Assembly: GCF_038002165.1 (NCBI RefSeq)
Contig: NZ_JBBOBR010000001.1
Span: forward strand, 3,162,001 to 3,226,000
Source of the DNA: Cytobacillus sp. FSL H8-0458
GTDB lineage: Bacteria > Bacillota > Bacilli > Bacillales > Cytobacillaceae
DNA: 64,000 nt
Reading direction: 5' to 3'
A model generated the notes under the pieces. It did not search any database. It was not told where the DNA came from and saw only the letters and a program-made list of their open reading frames with translations. This document shows positions 44,741 to 53,176 of the stretch, piece by piece. Both the position numbers and the translations under genes were made by a program. Positions within the stretch are counted from its first letter, which is position 1. Every line of letters begins with the position of its first letter.

Positions 44741-45979
44741 TTAATCTGTATCTTGGAAAATAGTTCTGCTTTTTAGTAAGGCAAAAATCCAATGTAAGAG
44801 CTTATTAACACATGCAATAACTGCTACTCTAAAGGGTTTTCCTTCTTCCCGTTTCTTATCGTAAAACTCCCTTAATTTTTTATTGCGTGCGATGATTTCA
44901 TCAGTTGTTTTCTTTTTACGAGCATCACGAATACCACTTTGAACAGCCATATACAAGGCATGACGAAGCCTGCTAGAACCTCGTTTGGTAATTCGATTTA
45001 CTGATGCGGTAAACTTACCAGAAGAGAAAACACTAGGATCCACTCCAGCGAATGCAACGAGCTTTTTGGCATCATTGAACCGATCTATCTCACCAATTTC
45101 GGAAATAATCGTGGCGGCGATTTTCTCTCCAATTCCAGGGATAGACTGAAGTATATGATATTCTTCAATTTCTTTAGCGAGGGCATCTATTTCAACTGCA
45201 ATTTTAGATAGATGCTCTTGGTATTGAAGAACGATCTTGACTAATAACTCTAGATTAAAAATATTACTCTGGTAGAGGTTGTTTTGAAACGGATTACGAA
45301 GGGCTGCTTCCCTTAATTTTTTAGCCTTTTCGTTTGCCCATGCATCTGAACGACTCATACATAGCGAAGCTATTTTCTCTGTTATTTCTCTTTCACTCAC
45401 ACTTAACACTACTTCTGAAGTAGGAAATGCTAATAATGTAAGCAATGAGACTTTGGAATATAAACTTCCAAAAACTCCTCTATATTCAGGAAATACCTGA
45501 TCCAAAAGGGTATGCAGCTGTATTTTCGTCTGTGCTGATACTTCGGCAATACTTTCTTGTTGTCTTGTTAGATTACGAAGATTTAAAAGTTGAATTCCTC
45601 TTTTTTTATAAGGCTCTAACTCTTCTTTATAAAACAGCTCGCAAAGGTGGTAAGCATCAATTGCATCTGTTTTTACCTTCCGCAAACTCGAACTTTTGGC
45701 TCGATGGGAGATAAGAGGATTGACAACAATATAAACAAAACTTTGCTCCTCAAGAAATTGAATTACAGGAAAATGGTAATGTCCTGTTGATTCTAAAACC
45801 ACCGTTGGCTGATGACTACCAGCTGAACTTTCTACTTCATGAAGGAACTCTAATAAACTACCTAAACCATCGGTATTGTGCTTGATACTAAAGCTCTTCC
45901 GATACGGTTTGCCTTTGTCTAAAAATGCTTGAACCTGACTCTCTCCTTTTGATACATCCAGGCCAATGACTGGATTCAT
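44741..45979 (-). CDS. IS110-family transposase, copy 2
   Basis: This 412-residue protein is identical to the transposase at 22442-23680. The catalytic acids (GLDVSK, LESTGHYH, KTDAIDAYH) and the C-terminal RGSSRLRH region are all intact. With both copies intact and identical, the element is probably active or was so recently. It reads in the same direction as the CBASS genes, so read-through could affect them. Confidence 0.95.
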   Translation of the reverse strand: MNPVIGLDVSKGESQVQAFLDKGKPYRKSFSIKHNTDGLGSLLEFLHEVESSAGSHQPTVVLESTGHYHFPVIQFLEEQSFVYIVVNPLISHRAKSSSLRKVKTDAIDAYHLCELFYKEELEPYKKRGIQLLNLRNLTRQQESIAEVSAQTKIQLHTLLDQVFPEYRGVFGSLYSKVSLLTLLAFPTSEVVLSVSEREITEKIASLCMSRSDAWANEKAKKLREAALRNPFQNNLYQSNIFNLELLVKIVLQYQEHLSKIAVEIDALAKEIEEYHILQSIPGIGEKIAATIISEIGEIDRFNDAKKLVAFAGVDPSVFSSGKFTASVNRITKRGSSRLRHALYMAVQSGIRDARKKKTTDEIIARNKKLREFYDKKREEGKPFRVAVIACVNKLLHWIFALLKSRTIFQDTD

Positions 45980-45980
45980 G

Positions 45981-46215
45981 CTTTTCTCCTCCTAAAACTC
46001 AATTTGTCGGTATCCCCTAAGGCTTCTTGTAATGTCATAGGTTCGCTTGTTAAACGGGATCTTTGTCCCAACCAGCCTGAAACATGTTTATACAAGTAGG
46101 GGGTGAACAGTTTAGTTGACGGGATTTAACCCACGGGTGCGACGTTCTACCCCGACTACCGTTATATAATAAGACCCAAAATTAAAAGGTCAACCAGAAA
46201 TATCTGGCTAACCTT
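45981..46215 (-). ncRNA. Predicted bridge RNA of IS110 copy 2
   Basis: This is the mirror of 22206-22440 with the same guide loops: target guides GCACCCGT and CAACTAAA, donor guides GCTGGTT and GCGAACC. Confidence 0.72.
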
Positions 46216-46282
46216 ATATTACGAACGGGTGCTTTAGTTGAAGATAGATAAACAATACTACAATATTTTTTATTACTCAGAA

Positions 46283-46320
46283 CCTCGTCGGATTATATAT
46301 TCCGGCGAGGCTTTCTTTTT
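46283..46320 (+). terminator. Orphan strong terminator
   Basis: CCTCGTCGGA (46283-46292) pairs with TCCGGCGAGG (46301-46310) with one G-U, then CTTTCTTTTTTT. No plus-strand gene ends before it, so it may be a leftover of a gene lost upstream. Confidence 0.75.
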
Positions 46321-46341
46321 TTAAGACTTAAAAAACTCCGC

Positions 46342-46397
46342 TTGACTTTTTCTCAGAAATGGTTATGTTCCTTTTGCCGGTAGATGAACTACCGAAA
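46342..46397 (+). promoter_or_regulatory. Likely promoter and operator of the recombinase cassette
   Basis: TTGACT (46342) and TATGTT (46364) are spaced by 16 bases. Just downstream CGGTAG-ATGAA-CTACCG (46378-46394) forms an inverted repeat; the same ACTACCGAA word recurs at 49898 and, inverted, at 49984. It may bind a recombinase or regulator. Confidence 0.45.
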
Positions 46398-46517
46398 TTA
46401 AAAGATATGTGGAGGAATATACACCATGAAACCAACTCAAAAAAACATATAAGAAAATAAGATTCGAAATAATACACAGGCTGCAATCCAGCGCTTGCGA
46501 AACAGGGGGATGCTTTC

Positions 46518-46661
46518 ATGAGCACCAATCCCTCCTCTTTAATAAACAAATTAAGAAAACCTTTGGAGAAAGGAACTCTCTCACCTTTTTTATTTGAGGG
46601 CTTTAAAGAGTACCAGAGTCAAAGGAGGCCTAGAAATGAAGATACATCAAGTATCCATTGA
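46518..46661 (+). CDS. Small ORF 1 of the recombinase cassette (47 aa)
   Basis: The ATG lies 8 bases after AGGGGG. The peptide is basic and polar (MSTNPSSLINKLRKPLEKG..., RRPRNED near the end) with no recognised family. Its last 26 bases overlap the next small ORF in another frame. Coding status rests on the good ribosome site and tight packing. Confidence 0.4.
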   Translation: MSTNPSSLINKLRKPLEKGTLSPFLFEGFKEYQSQRRPRNEDTSSIH

Positions 46662-46776
46662 CTCTTTCCCTGGCCGGAACCGTGGAATAATAACGGTTTT
46701 AATTAAAAAAGGCGGCCAAGAAGGGAATGTTCAGCTCTCTTTTGACCTTTTCGAGGAAAAGCCTTTGAAAGAATAG
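46636..46776 (+). CDS. Small ORF 2 of the recombinase cassette (46 aa)
   Basis: The ATG follows AAAGGAGGCC, one of the best ribosome sites here. The peptide (MKIHQVSIDSFPGRNRG..., ending FDLFEEKPLKE) looks beta-rich and has no known family. It lies between two other small ORFs in the probable operon leading to the first recombinase. Confidence 0.5.
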   Translation: MKIHQVSIDSFPGRNRGIITVLIKKGGQEGNVQLSFDLFEEKPLKE

Positions 46777-46827
46777 CGGAATAATTTCTGCCTCTGCCTG
46801 AGAAAGATAACGGGTGGAGGTGATTTT

Positions 46828-46995
46828 ATGAGACGACGAGTACAAATTAGCTCTATCCCCGAATCAAATCCGGTTTCAAACGTGTGGATCCAACACTTGA
46901 TAGCGCGCCTCCTAATTGGTGAGCTTAATATCCCACACAGATTGCAGGCAAAATTACTTTATGAATTATCCAAAGAAAGAAAGGACGTAGATTAG
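46828..46995 (+). CDS. Small ORF 3 of the recombinase cassette (55 aa)
   Basis: The ATG follows GGTGGAGGTG. The peptide (MRRRVQISSIPESNPVSNVW, IQHLIARLLIGELNIPHRLQ, ending ERKDVD) is predicted helical in the middle and basic at the start. Its stop is directly followed by the ATG of the first recombinase with no gap, so it is surely translated with it. It could be a recombination directionality factor or accessory protein; that is a guess from place and size. Confidence 0.6.
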   Translation: MRRRVQISSIPESNPVSNVWIQHLIARLLIGELNIPHRLQAKLLYELSKERKDVD

Positions 46996-48411
46996 ATGAA
47001 TGTTATTAACAGCCAGAAAAAGCACGTTTTCTTCCGGCGAGTAAGTACAGCAGGACAAGATATCATAACACAGGAAGCTGCTGACCTTCCTTTCCGGGAG
47101 AAACTGCCACACAATGGAATTTTGATTATTGATGAGATTGCCACTTCGGCAAACAAAAAATCAATCAGTGAAAGGCCAGAGATGCAAAGGCTTACTTCAT
47201 TGATAAAGGAGAATAAAGTTCACAGTATTTATGCCTTTGACCGGAGCCGCCTATTTCGGGATTTTTACGAAGGCATGGAGTTTAATGACTTGCGCGCCAA
47301 ATATAATGTCCAAGTGATTTACACATCAGTGGGAAACGGGAACATGCCAGCAAGTGATGACGTATTCGTAGAAGGATTACTGAGCATGTTTAGTGACATC
47401 GAGGGCAAAAACATTGCTCGCAGAAGCCGAGAGGCAAGATTGAGATATCCTGCTAAAAAATTCGGTTATCAAAAACAAAAAGAGACAAAGCGTTTCTTGC
47501 ACGATACTGCTAAGCAGGAAAGCGTACAACAATACTTTACTGCTCTTCGGGAAATTAGTTCCCTTGATGACTTATATAAGGTGGTAAAGGAGTATCGAAA
47601 AAAATTCAAGAAAACAGACGAACAATTAATCTCAATGGCTACAGATCCATTTTACGCGGGATATGACCTGGAAAAGGGGACAAATAAGCTGCATCATGTC
47701 ACCCCTTATATTTCTATTGAAGAATTTTTACAAATCCAAAGAAGTAAAGGTGACTTTTTTAAAGCTTTTCTTGAACGAAAAAAATCGCTAAAGGGCCAAA
47801 ATGTTTACTCACCATATTGCGCCTATTGCCGGAAGCCTCTTAATTACAAAATTGAAGAAGAGACCAACAGTGCCTATTATTCTTGTTCCAGAAAACAACA
47901 TTCCAAAATCACTGTGTCGTTTTCAGAGCTTACTCAAATAATCAGGCACGTATTGGATCAAATTATTCAAAACTTTGATAAAGGCAACCTAATTACTCAC
48001 TCTATCCATTTTTACAGGGCAATTAAAAAGCTCCTGGAAGCAGAATTGAATAGGATCGACCAAAGCCTCAATGGAATCATAGAGGAATTAGTCCTTGAAT
48101 CTGATGATTATTCTTCTACTTGGAAGGATGACCCTAGATATAAACGAAAACAACTTTTAAAACAGGAGTATCAAAACTGCCTGGAACAAATCAAAGAAAA
48201 TCAAAACGCTCTCCAGCAAAATAAATCTGTCATTAAGGTGATTGAAGGGGCACTAATTAACCAGGCTAATATAAATCCCCTAATGCTTTATGACATGCTT
48301 ATAAATGGAGTATGGATTTATGTGGATAACATTCAGGTAGATGTTTTCTTTTTTGATTATCTGCAGGAAATGGAGAAGGAAATTATTTACGAAGGAGAAG
48401 AGACAGCATGA
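46996..48411 (+). CDS. Large serine recombinase 1
   Basis: This site-specific recombinase has 471 residues. The N-terminal resolvase domain has the nucleophile Ser17 in FFRRVSTAGQD and FDRSRLFRDF. It continues through a recombinase domain and a zinc-ribbon (CAYCRKPLNY ... YYSCSRKQH), then a coiled coil (LLKQEYQNCLEQIKENQNALQQ). The helix after the catalytic domain (EGKNIARRSREARLRYPAKKFGYQ) is somewhat shortened. Its stop overlaps recombinase 2 (ATGA). It is one of three such enzymes in the cassette, recalling the Ccr recombinases of staphylococcal SCC elements. Confidence 0.88.
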   Translation: MNVINSQKKHVFFRRVSTAGQDIITQEAADLPFREKLPHNGILIIDEIATSANKKSISERPEMQRLTSLIKENKVHSIYAFDRSRLFRDFYEGMEFNDLRAKYNVQVIYTSVGNGNMPASDDVFVEGLLSMFSDIEGKNIARRSREARLRYPAKKFGYQKQKETKRFLHDTAKQESVQQYFTALREISSLDDLYKVVKEYRKKFKKTDEQLISMATDPFYAGYDLEKGTNKLHHVTPYISIEEFLQIQRSKGDFFKAFLERKKSLKGQNVYSPYCAYCRKPLNYKIEEETNSAYYSCSRKQHSKITVSFSELTQIIRHVLDQIIQNFDKGNLITHSIHFYRAIKKLLEAELNRIDQSLNGIIEELVLESDDYSSTWKDDPRYKRKQLLKQEYQNCLEQIKENQNALQQNKSVIKVIEGALINQANINPLMLYDMLINGVWIYVDNIQVDVFFFDYLQEMEKEIIYEGEETA

Positions 48412-49949
48412 CTTTCGCATTCGGTTATATCCGTCGTTCATCTTATAAACAGCAGGAAAACAATAGTGTTGAAATACAGAAAGCCCACATCCTGGAGTAC
48501 GCCCGGAGGAAAGGACTGAGTGTCCCAGAGGATTTTATCATTATAGAGGATGTTACGAGTGCATATAACAAACGAGCTAATCAACGAAAAGAACTGATGC
48601 GGCTCAAGGAATTGATGATGGAAACAAAGATTCCTACCGTGATCTTTTATGAAGAATCCCGAATGGACCGGACAGCTTACACGTTTGTACTAGACTTTTA
48701 TAGACCATTAAAGGAAGTTATTCCGGACATTTTATTATATACAACCAATTCCGAAAATCCCTTCAATCCAGATAATGAACAAAACAAAATCGCTCTTTTA
48801 CTTTACCGACAAGAATCAGAAATTAAATCAAACCGCGCAGTCGGGAATTTGATTGCCCATTTAGAAGCAGAGGAAAAGACACGGCCAGGCTCCAAGGTTC
48901 CCTTTGGATATAAGCAAGTTAATAAAATGCTTATTCCTAATGAGGATGCCGAGATTGTCACTTTTATCTATTACCTTCATAGCTGGGGTGTATCAATGGG
49001 AAAAATAGCAACCATTCTGAACGAAGCTGAAGTACCTTCACCATCCAATAAAGAATGGAGATCAAGCAGCATTGAAAACATTTTAAAGAACCCTGTTTAT
49101 ACCGGAACGCTAATATGGGATATTCAAAAATCAAAAAATGAAAGAAAATATGAATTCCTGGATTTCCATGAACCCTTAATTGATAGCTTCCTCAAACAGA
49201 TTAGTGATATTAATAATCAGCTTCAAAAAAGTTTCGGACGCCTGGAAACCCCTTTCCTCTTTTTAAATAAACTAACCTGCGCTGACTGTGGTGATAAATT
49301 GGACAACCAAAACGGTTCGACCAAAAGGAACGGCATTTCATATCTATACCAATATTATGTATGCCGGAACTGTGACTACAAACTAGCAATCGATGAATTA
49401 CATGAAAAACTTTTACCCCAGACTTTCAAACATGTCCAATCTTTTATAACTGCGCCAACAATAAAAACAACATCAGAAGAATACCTTACAAAATTCCAAC
49501 AAGCCATTAAAAAAAATATAGCCAAATTAAAAAACTCTATTGACAAAGCTCAATCAAAGGGTTGTATTGCAAAAGAACAAGGTGATATGGAACTAGAAGA
49601 AATAGCTGTCTCTTTGGAACAAAGATACCAAGCCACCATTGATGACCTTGTTTCCTACTCAAAAACTGTCGATGAATTGAAAGGAACGCAAGATTCGGAT
49701 GTCTTTTTTCATCGCTTCAATCAAATATTAGATGATTCACTGGCCATTACAGAGAAAAGGCTAATCATTCTCTACTTTGTGAATGAAGTTTTAATAACGC
49801 CGGAAAAGCCTCCAAAGCTTATCTTTTGCGAAAACTTCTTTGAACAATTACTTCCAATGGATAAACTCCAGAAACTCAGAGGAACTCAAATGGACAAACT
49901 ACCGAAACCTATTTCACCCACCGGGATACAAAATACCGACATTTCTTAA
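48408..49949 (+). CDS. Large serine recombinase 2
   Basis: This recombinase has 513 residues. The catalytic serine is in FGYIRRSSYKQQ (Ser11). Conserved catalytic-domain pieces are EESRMDRTAY and RQESEIKSNRAVGNL, then the recombinase DNA-binding domain (PFGYKQVNKMLIPN, NPVYTGTLIWD), a zinc ribbon (CADCGDKLDN ... YVCRNCDYKL) and a C-terminal coiled coil. It is translationally coupled to recombinase 1. The C-terminal coding part contains one copy of the ACTACCGAA repeat. The enzyme set probably integrates and excises the island. Confidence 0.9.
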   Translation: MTFAFGYIRRSSYKQQENNSVEIQKAHILEYARRKGLSVPEDFIIIEDVTSAYNKRANQRKELMRLKELMMETKIPTVIFYEESRMDRTAYTFVLDFYRPLKEVIPDILLYTTNSENPFNPDNEQNKIALLLYRQESEIKSNRAVGNLIAHLEAEEKTRPGSKVPFGYKQVNKMLIPNEDAEIVTFIYYLHSWGVSMGKIATILNEAEVPSPSNKEWRSSSIENILKNPVYTGTLIWDIQKSKNERKYEFLDFHEPLIDSFLKQISDINNQLQKSFGRLETPFLFLNKLTCADCGDKLDNQNGSTKRNGISYLYQYYVCRNCDYKLAIDELHEKLLPQTFKHVQSFITAPTIKTTSEEYLTKFQQAIKKNIAKLKNSIDKAQSKGCIAKEQGDMELEEIAVSLEQRYQATIDDLVSYSKTVDELKGTQDSDVFFHRFNQILDDSLAITEKRLIILYFVNEVLITPEKPPKLIFCENFFEQLLPMDKLQKLRGTQMDKLPKPISPTGIQNTDIS

Positions 49950-50021
49950 GCGCCCTGTCTACAGGGCTATCCTTTAAGGAATGTTCGGTAGTCCATCCAA
50001 ATTGGTATACCAATTTGGATG
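49898..50021. repeat. Inverted ACTACCGAA pair and perfect 28-bp palindrome
   Basis: ACTACCGAAA (49898-49907) and its inverse GTTCGGTAGT (49983-49992) are followed at once by a perfect palindrome whose half is CATCCAAATTGGTA (49994-50007), with central TA. It lies between recombinases 2 and 3, has no T-run, and suits a recombinase site or an operator. A small GCCCTGT-ACAGGGC hairpin lies between the repeats just after the recombinase 2 stop. Confidence 0.6.
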
Positions 50022-50102
50022 AATAACAGAAACCGATATCCATAGTATGGACGAAAAACCGAAAAATAACCAACTTAGAAAAAATACTAGGAGAGAGAAA
50101 CA

Positions 50103-50264
50103 ATGAAGGTAATTAGGTCATATGCAGGGCCTGAAAATGCAGTTAATGTAAGGGTCCTCCTGCAGCAACTTTTAACATTAGAAATAGAAAAAATGGTGAA
50201 TACTAATCCTGTAAACTCACCAGCATCTCATGAAAAAATTACTCTAGGTGGTGATTGTGCATGA
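50103..50264 (+). CDS. Small ORF 4 of the recombinase cassette (53 aa)
   Basis: The ATG follows GGAGAGAGAAACA. The peptide (MKVIRSYAGPENAVNVRVLL, then QQLLTLEIEKMVNTNP, ending LGGDCA) is unrecognised; its middle may form a helix. Its stop overlaps the ATG of recombinase 3 (ATGA at 50261), so it is coupled to it just as small ORF 3 is to recombinase 1. Confidence 0.55.
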   Translation: MKVIRSYAGPENAVNVRVLLQQLLTLEIEKMVNTNPVNSPASHEKITLGGDCA

Positions 50265-51748
50265 GATGTGCAGTATATGCTCGTGTTTCAACAGAATTGG
50301 ATTCCCAAAGGACCTCAATTGAAAATCAGATCGATATTTTCCGGGACTACACTTCCAAGCAAGAAAATTGGGAGATTATCAAAGTCTATACAGATAAAAA
50401 ATCAGGCACTAAGGAAAATCGGCCCGGATTAAAAGCTCTGATTCAAGATGGAAAAAACGGATTGTATGATGTGATTTTAGCCAAAGAGCTGTCCCGACTT
50501 GCGCGTAATGGTAAGCTATCATACGAGTTACGGGATATGTGTAACGACCATGGAATTCATATTGTTTGTATGGACAATTCCATTAATACTATTGAAGGCA
50601 ATACCAACAACTTTGGGTTATATGCCTGGTTGTATGAAAACGAATCAGCCAATAGCAGACGGAGAAACAAACAGGCCAAGCGGGTTAAAGCTTTAAGGGG
50701 AAATTTTGTAGGTTCACATCCTCCCTACGGATATGGCTTGGAAAACGGTGTGCTGAAAATAAAAAGCGATGATACCCCCAATATCGTCCGCCGTATATTT
50801 CAGGATTATTTAAGCGGAACTGGTATGGACACTATCGCGAAAAATTTTACAGCAGAACAAATTCCTACTCCCGCTCAGGTAGCAAATAAAGCAAATGCTT
50901 CGGATCTATGGCATTCTTCTACAATTAAAGGTATCTTAAGTAACCGGCACTATGTTGGTGACCTTGTCCAAAGAAGGTCTGAAACAATATCAGTAATCTC
51001 TTCTAAACGGCGTCAAACAAGTGAGCAGGAATATATCATTAAGGAAAGCGCACATGAAGCAATAATAGCCAGGGAGCTTTTCGAAACCGTTCAGGTAATG
51101 ATGTCAAATAGGACCAGAATTGGTACCGCTCCTCAGAAACACCTCTTTACCAACGTCCTTTATTGCGAAGAATGCAATAAAGGTATGTGGTATAAAGCAA
51201 ACCAAAAAGGCTATAGGTGTGGAGGTAACATTAAACATGGAACCCATTTCTGCCAAAGTAAAGTCGCCGTTCGGGAGAAGGAACTTAAGAATGTGATATT
51301 GGAAGACCTGAAGGAATTGTTCAAAACAATAAGCAACGGCGCCTTCATGGAAACGATGGTCGGCAAACTAAATTCCAAAAAACAATCCGTTCAAAAAGAA
51401 TTAAATTCCATCTTAAAAGAGATTGAGATGTGCCGGAAACAAAAGCTTGATCACGTGAATTTGTATACCGAAGGCATCTTAAACAAGGAAGATTTAATGG
51501 AATTAAAGCAAACACTTGATGCCAAAGTAGAATCACTCCTGATTAAACAGGCTCAACTAAATGAGGACTTAATTGAGTGCGAAAATAAGGATCATATTAC
51601 TACCCTTAAAGAAAAGCTTAGTGACTTGCTTAACCTTAAGGATTTAACGCCTCAAATACTGAACTCATTAGTTGAAAAAGTGACCTGCCAATCAGATGGA
51701 ACAATTCACATCAAATACAGCTTTGAAAATCCATTGCAGGAAACATGA
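50261..51748 (+). CDS. Large serine recombinase 3
   Basis: This recombinase has 495 residues from the ATG at 50261, which overlaps the small ORF stop; a TTG at 50255 is the alternative. Catalytic Ser10 is in CAVYARVSTELDSQRTSIENQ, with AKELSRLARNGKLSYELRD and ESANSRRRNKQAKR following. The recombinase domain has HPPYGYGL and NRHYVGDLVQ, then a zinc ribbon (LYCEECNKGMWYKA) and a coiled coil. Length and layout are standard. It ends 21 bases before the convergent rlmCD stop, so the island boundary is at the 3' end of that gene. Confidence 0.92.
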   Translation: MRCAVYARVSTELDSQRTSIENQIDIFRDYTSKQENWEIIKVYTDKKSGTKENRPGLKALIQDGKNGLYDVILAKELSRLARNGKLSYELRDMCNDHGIHIVCMDNSINTIEGNTNNFGLYAWLYENESANSRRRNKQAKRVKALRGNFVGSHPPYGYGLENGVLKIKSDDTPNIVRRIFQDYLSGTGMDTIAKNFTAEQIPTPAQVANKANASDLWHSSTIKGILSNRHYVGDLVQRRSETISVISSKRRQTSEQEYIIKESAHEAIIARELFETVQVMMSNRTRIGTAPQKHLFTNVLYCEECNKGMWYKANQKGYRCGGNIKHGTHFCQSKVAVREKELKNVILEDLKELFKTISNGAFMETMVGKLNSKKQSVQKELNSILKEIEMCRKQKLDHVNLYTEGILNKEDLMELKQTLDAKVESLLIKQAQLNEDLIECENKDHITTLKEKLSDLLNLKDLTPQILNSLVEKVTCQSDGTIHIKYSFENPLQET

Positions 51749-51750
51749 GA

Positions 51751-51785
51751 AGGCAACTCCCTTAAGGGTTAGTTGCCTTCTTTTA
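51751..51785. terminator. Shared terminator at the island/rlmCD junction
   Basis: AGGCAACT (51751-51758) pairs with AGTTGCCT (51771-51778), with an inner CCCTTAAGGG, then TCTTTT. The 3' arm is the last codons of rlmCD. It ends both convergent genes. Confidence 0.75.
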
Positions 51786-53157
51786 AAATGAGTTGCGAGA
51801 CACACTCAACATGCGCAGTCTGCGGAAACATATCCACAGGCTGAATACCATTTACCTTATATTTAGAGCTCAGAACTGAAATATCCTTAGCCAATGTTGA
51901 TGGATTACACGAGACATAAACCACTTTCTTCGGCTGGACCTTCAAAATAGTCTTTAACAGCTGCTGGTCCAGTCCTGTTCTTGGCGGATCGACAATGATG
52001 ACATCCGGCTTCCAGCCTTCTCTTGTCCATTTCGGAAGCCATTCTTCTGCTTTGCCGACCACGTATTGGGCATGCTTGATTCCATGGCGGGCCGCATTTT
52101 TCTTTGCGTCTTTAATGGATTCCCTGATGATATCCATGCCGCGGATTTCGGCAGCCTGATCAGCTACCCATAGCCCAATCGTTCCGACACCGCAGTATGC
52201 GTCAGCTACTTTTTCCTTGCCTGTTAAAGCCGCTGCTCTTTTGACTTCATTATAGAGCTTGACCGTCTGTTCAGGGTTCAGCTGGAAGAAAGTCCGGGCC
52301 GATAGTTCAAACTGAAGGTCTCCAAGTGTTTCCTGGATAAAGTCGCTTCCATCCAGATTCGTGGTTTCCTGTCCAAAAATAATGGAGGTTTTTTCACCGT
52401 TCACATTTTGAATGATGGACTTTACTTCAGGGAGCTCACTTTTTATTTTTTCGATAATAATCTCTTTTTTAGGAAGCTCTTTTTGAGCTGTAATTAATAC
52501 GATCTGCAGCTCGCCTGTCTGTATTCCCACCCTGGCAACGATGGTTCTTACGATGCCTTTGCGGTTTCTCTCATTATAAATGGGGATTCGCAGGTCCTGG
52601 AGAATCCGCTTCACTGCTTCTGTCGCCTTTGTTGTCTGCGGATGCTGGACCGCACAGTGCTCTATATTAATCAGACGGTGTGAATTCATGCCATATAAAC
52701 CGGCCAGCACCTTCCCGTCTTTTTGGCCAACCTGGAACTGGCTTTTATTTCTGTAGCTCCATGGATCTTCCATTCCAATGGTTTCTTTAATATCCAGCAT
52801 CTCAGGATTAAGCTTTGTGTGCCGTTCTAAAGCTTGAATAATGATATCCCGCTTCTCCTTCAGCTGCTGATCATAGCGGAGATGCTGCAGCTGGCAGCCG
52901 CCGCACTCATGATAGACCGGGCATGGGGGCTGGACGCGGAACTCCGATTTTTTGCGGATTTTCTTGATCTTGGCCTCAGAAAACTTTGGATTTACCTTTG
53001 TTGCTTCTGCTACAATTTCCTCGCCAGGCAGTGCCCCAGGGACAAATACGACCTGCCTTTTAAAATAACCGACACCTTCGCCATTGATGCCAAGCCTTTT
53101 GATTGTCAGCGGGAACGTCTGTTTTAGTTTTAATTTAGCTGTTTGTTCTTGTTTCAT
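51769..53157 (-). CDS. rlmD: 23S rRNA (uracil-5-)-methyltransferase, RlmCD type
   Basis: This S-adenosylmethionine-dependent RNA methyltransferase of 462 residues makes m5U in 23S rRNA. An N-terminal TRAM domain ([25 protein letters not shown]) precedes the iron-sulfur cysteines [12 protein letters not shown], the SAM motif [19 protein letters not shown] and the catalytic Cys in [11 protein letters not shown]. The 3' end marks the accessory island boundary. Bacillus subtilis has two such genes (yefA, yfjO); gene order with the downstream glycosylase points to the yfjO position. The rlmD symbol is used for the family. Confidence 0.9.
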   Translation of the reverse strand: MKQEQTAKLKLKQTFPLTIKRLGINGEGVGYFKRQVVFVPGALPGEEIVAEATKVNPKFSEAKIKKIRKKSEFRVQPPCPVYHECGGCQLQHLRYDQQLKEKRDIIIQALERHTKLNPEMLDIKETIGMEDPWSYRNKSQFQVGQKDGKVLAGLYGMNSHRLINIEHCAVQHPQTTKATEAVKRILQDLRIPIYNERNRKGIVRTIVARVGIQTGELQIVLITAQKELPKKEIIIEKIKSELPEVKSIIQNVNGEKTSIIFGQETTNLDGSDFIQETLGDLQFELSARTFFQLNPEQTVKLYNEVKRAAALTGKEKVADAYCGVGTIGLWVADQAAEIRGMDIIRESIKDAKKNAARHGIKHAQYVVGKAEEWLPKWTREGWKPDVIIVDPPRTGLDQQLLKTILKVQPKKVVYVSCNPSTLAKDISVLSSKYKVNGIQPVDMFPQTAHVECVSQLILKEGN

Positions 53158-53176
53158 GATCCTTCATCACTCCAAA

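Larger units (their letters stand above)
44606..46223 (-). mobile_element. IS110-family insertion sequence, copy 2 (1,618 bp, inverted)
   Basis: This copy has the same length and ends as copy 1, in opposite orientation. The flanks, read in element direction, are CTTCAACTAAAGCACCCGTT on the left and TTATTTAAG on the right, an imperfect version of the same palindrome. It lies 137 bases upstream of the CBASS effector gene and may have separated that operon from its original promoter. Confidence 0.88.

Noticed and set aside
44606-46223. A composite transposon formed by the two IS110 copies
   Set aside because: IS110 elements use guided single-element recombination, and the enclosed 20.8 kb contains core genes, so mobilisation as a unit is unlikely.
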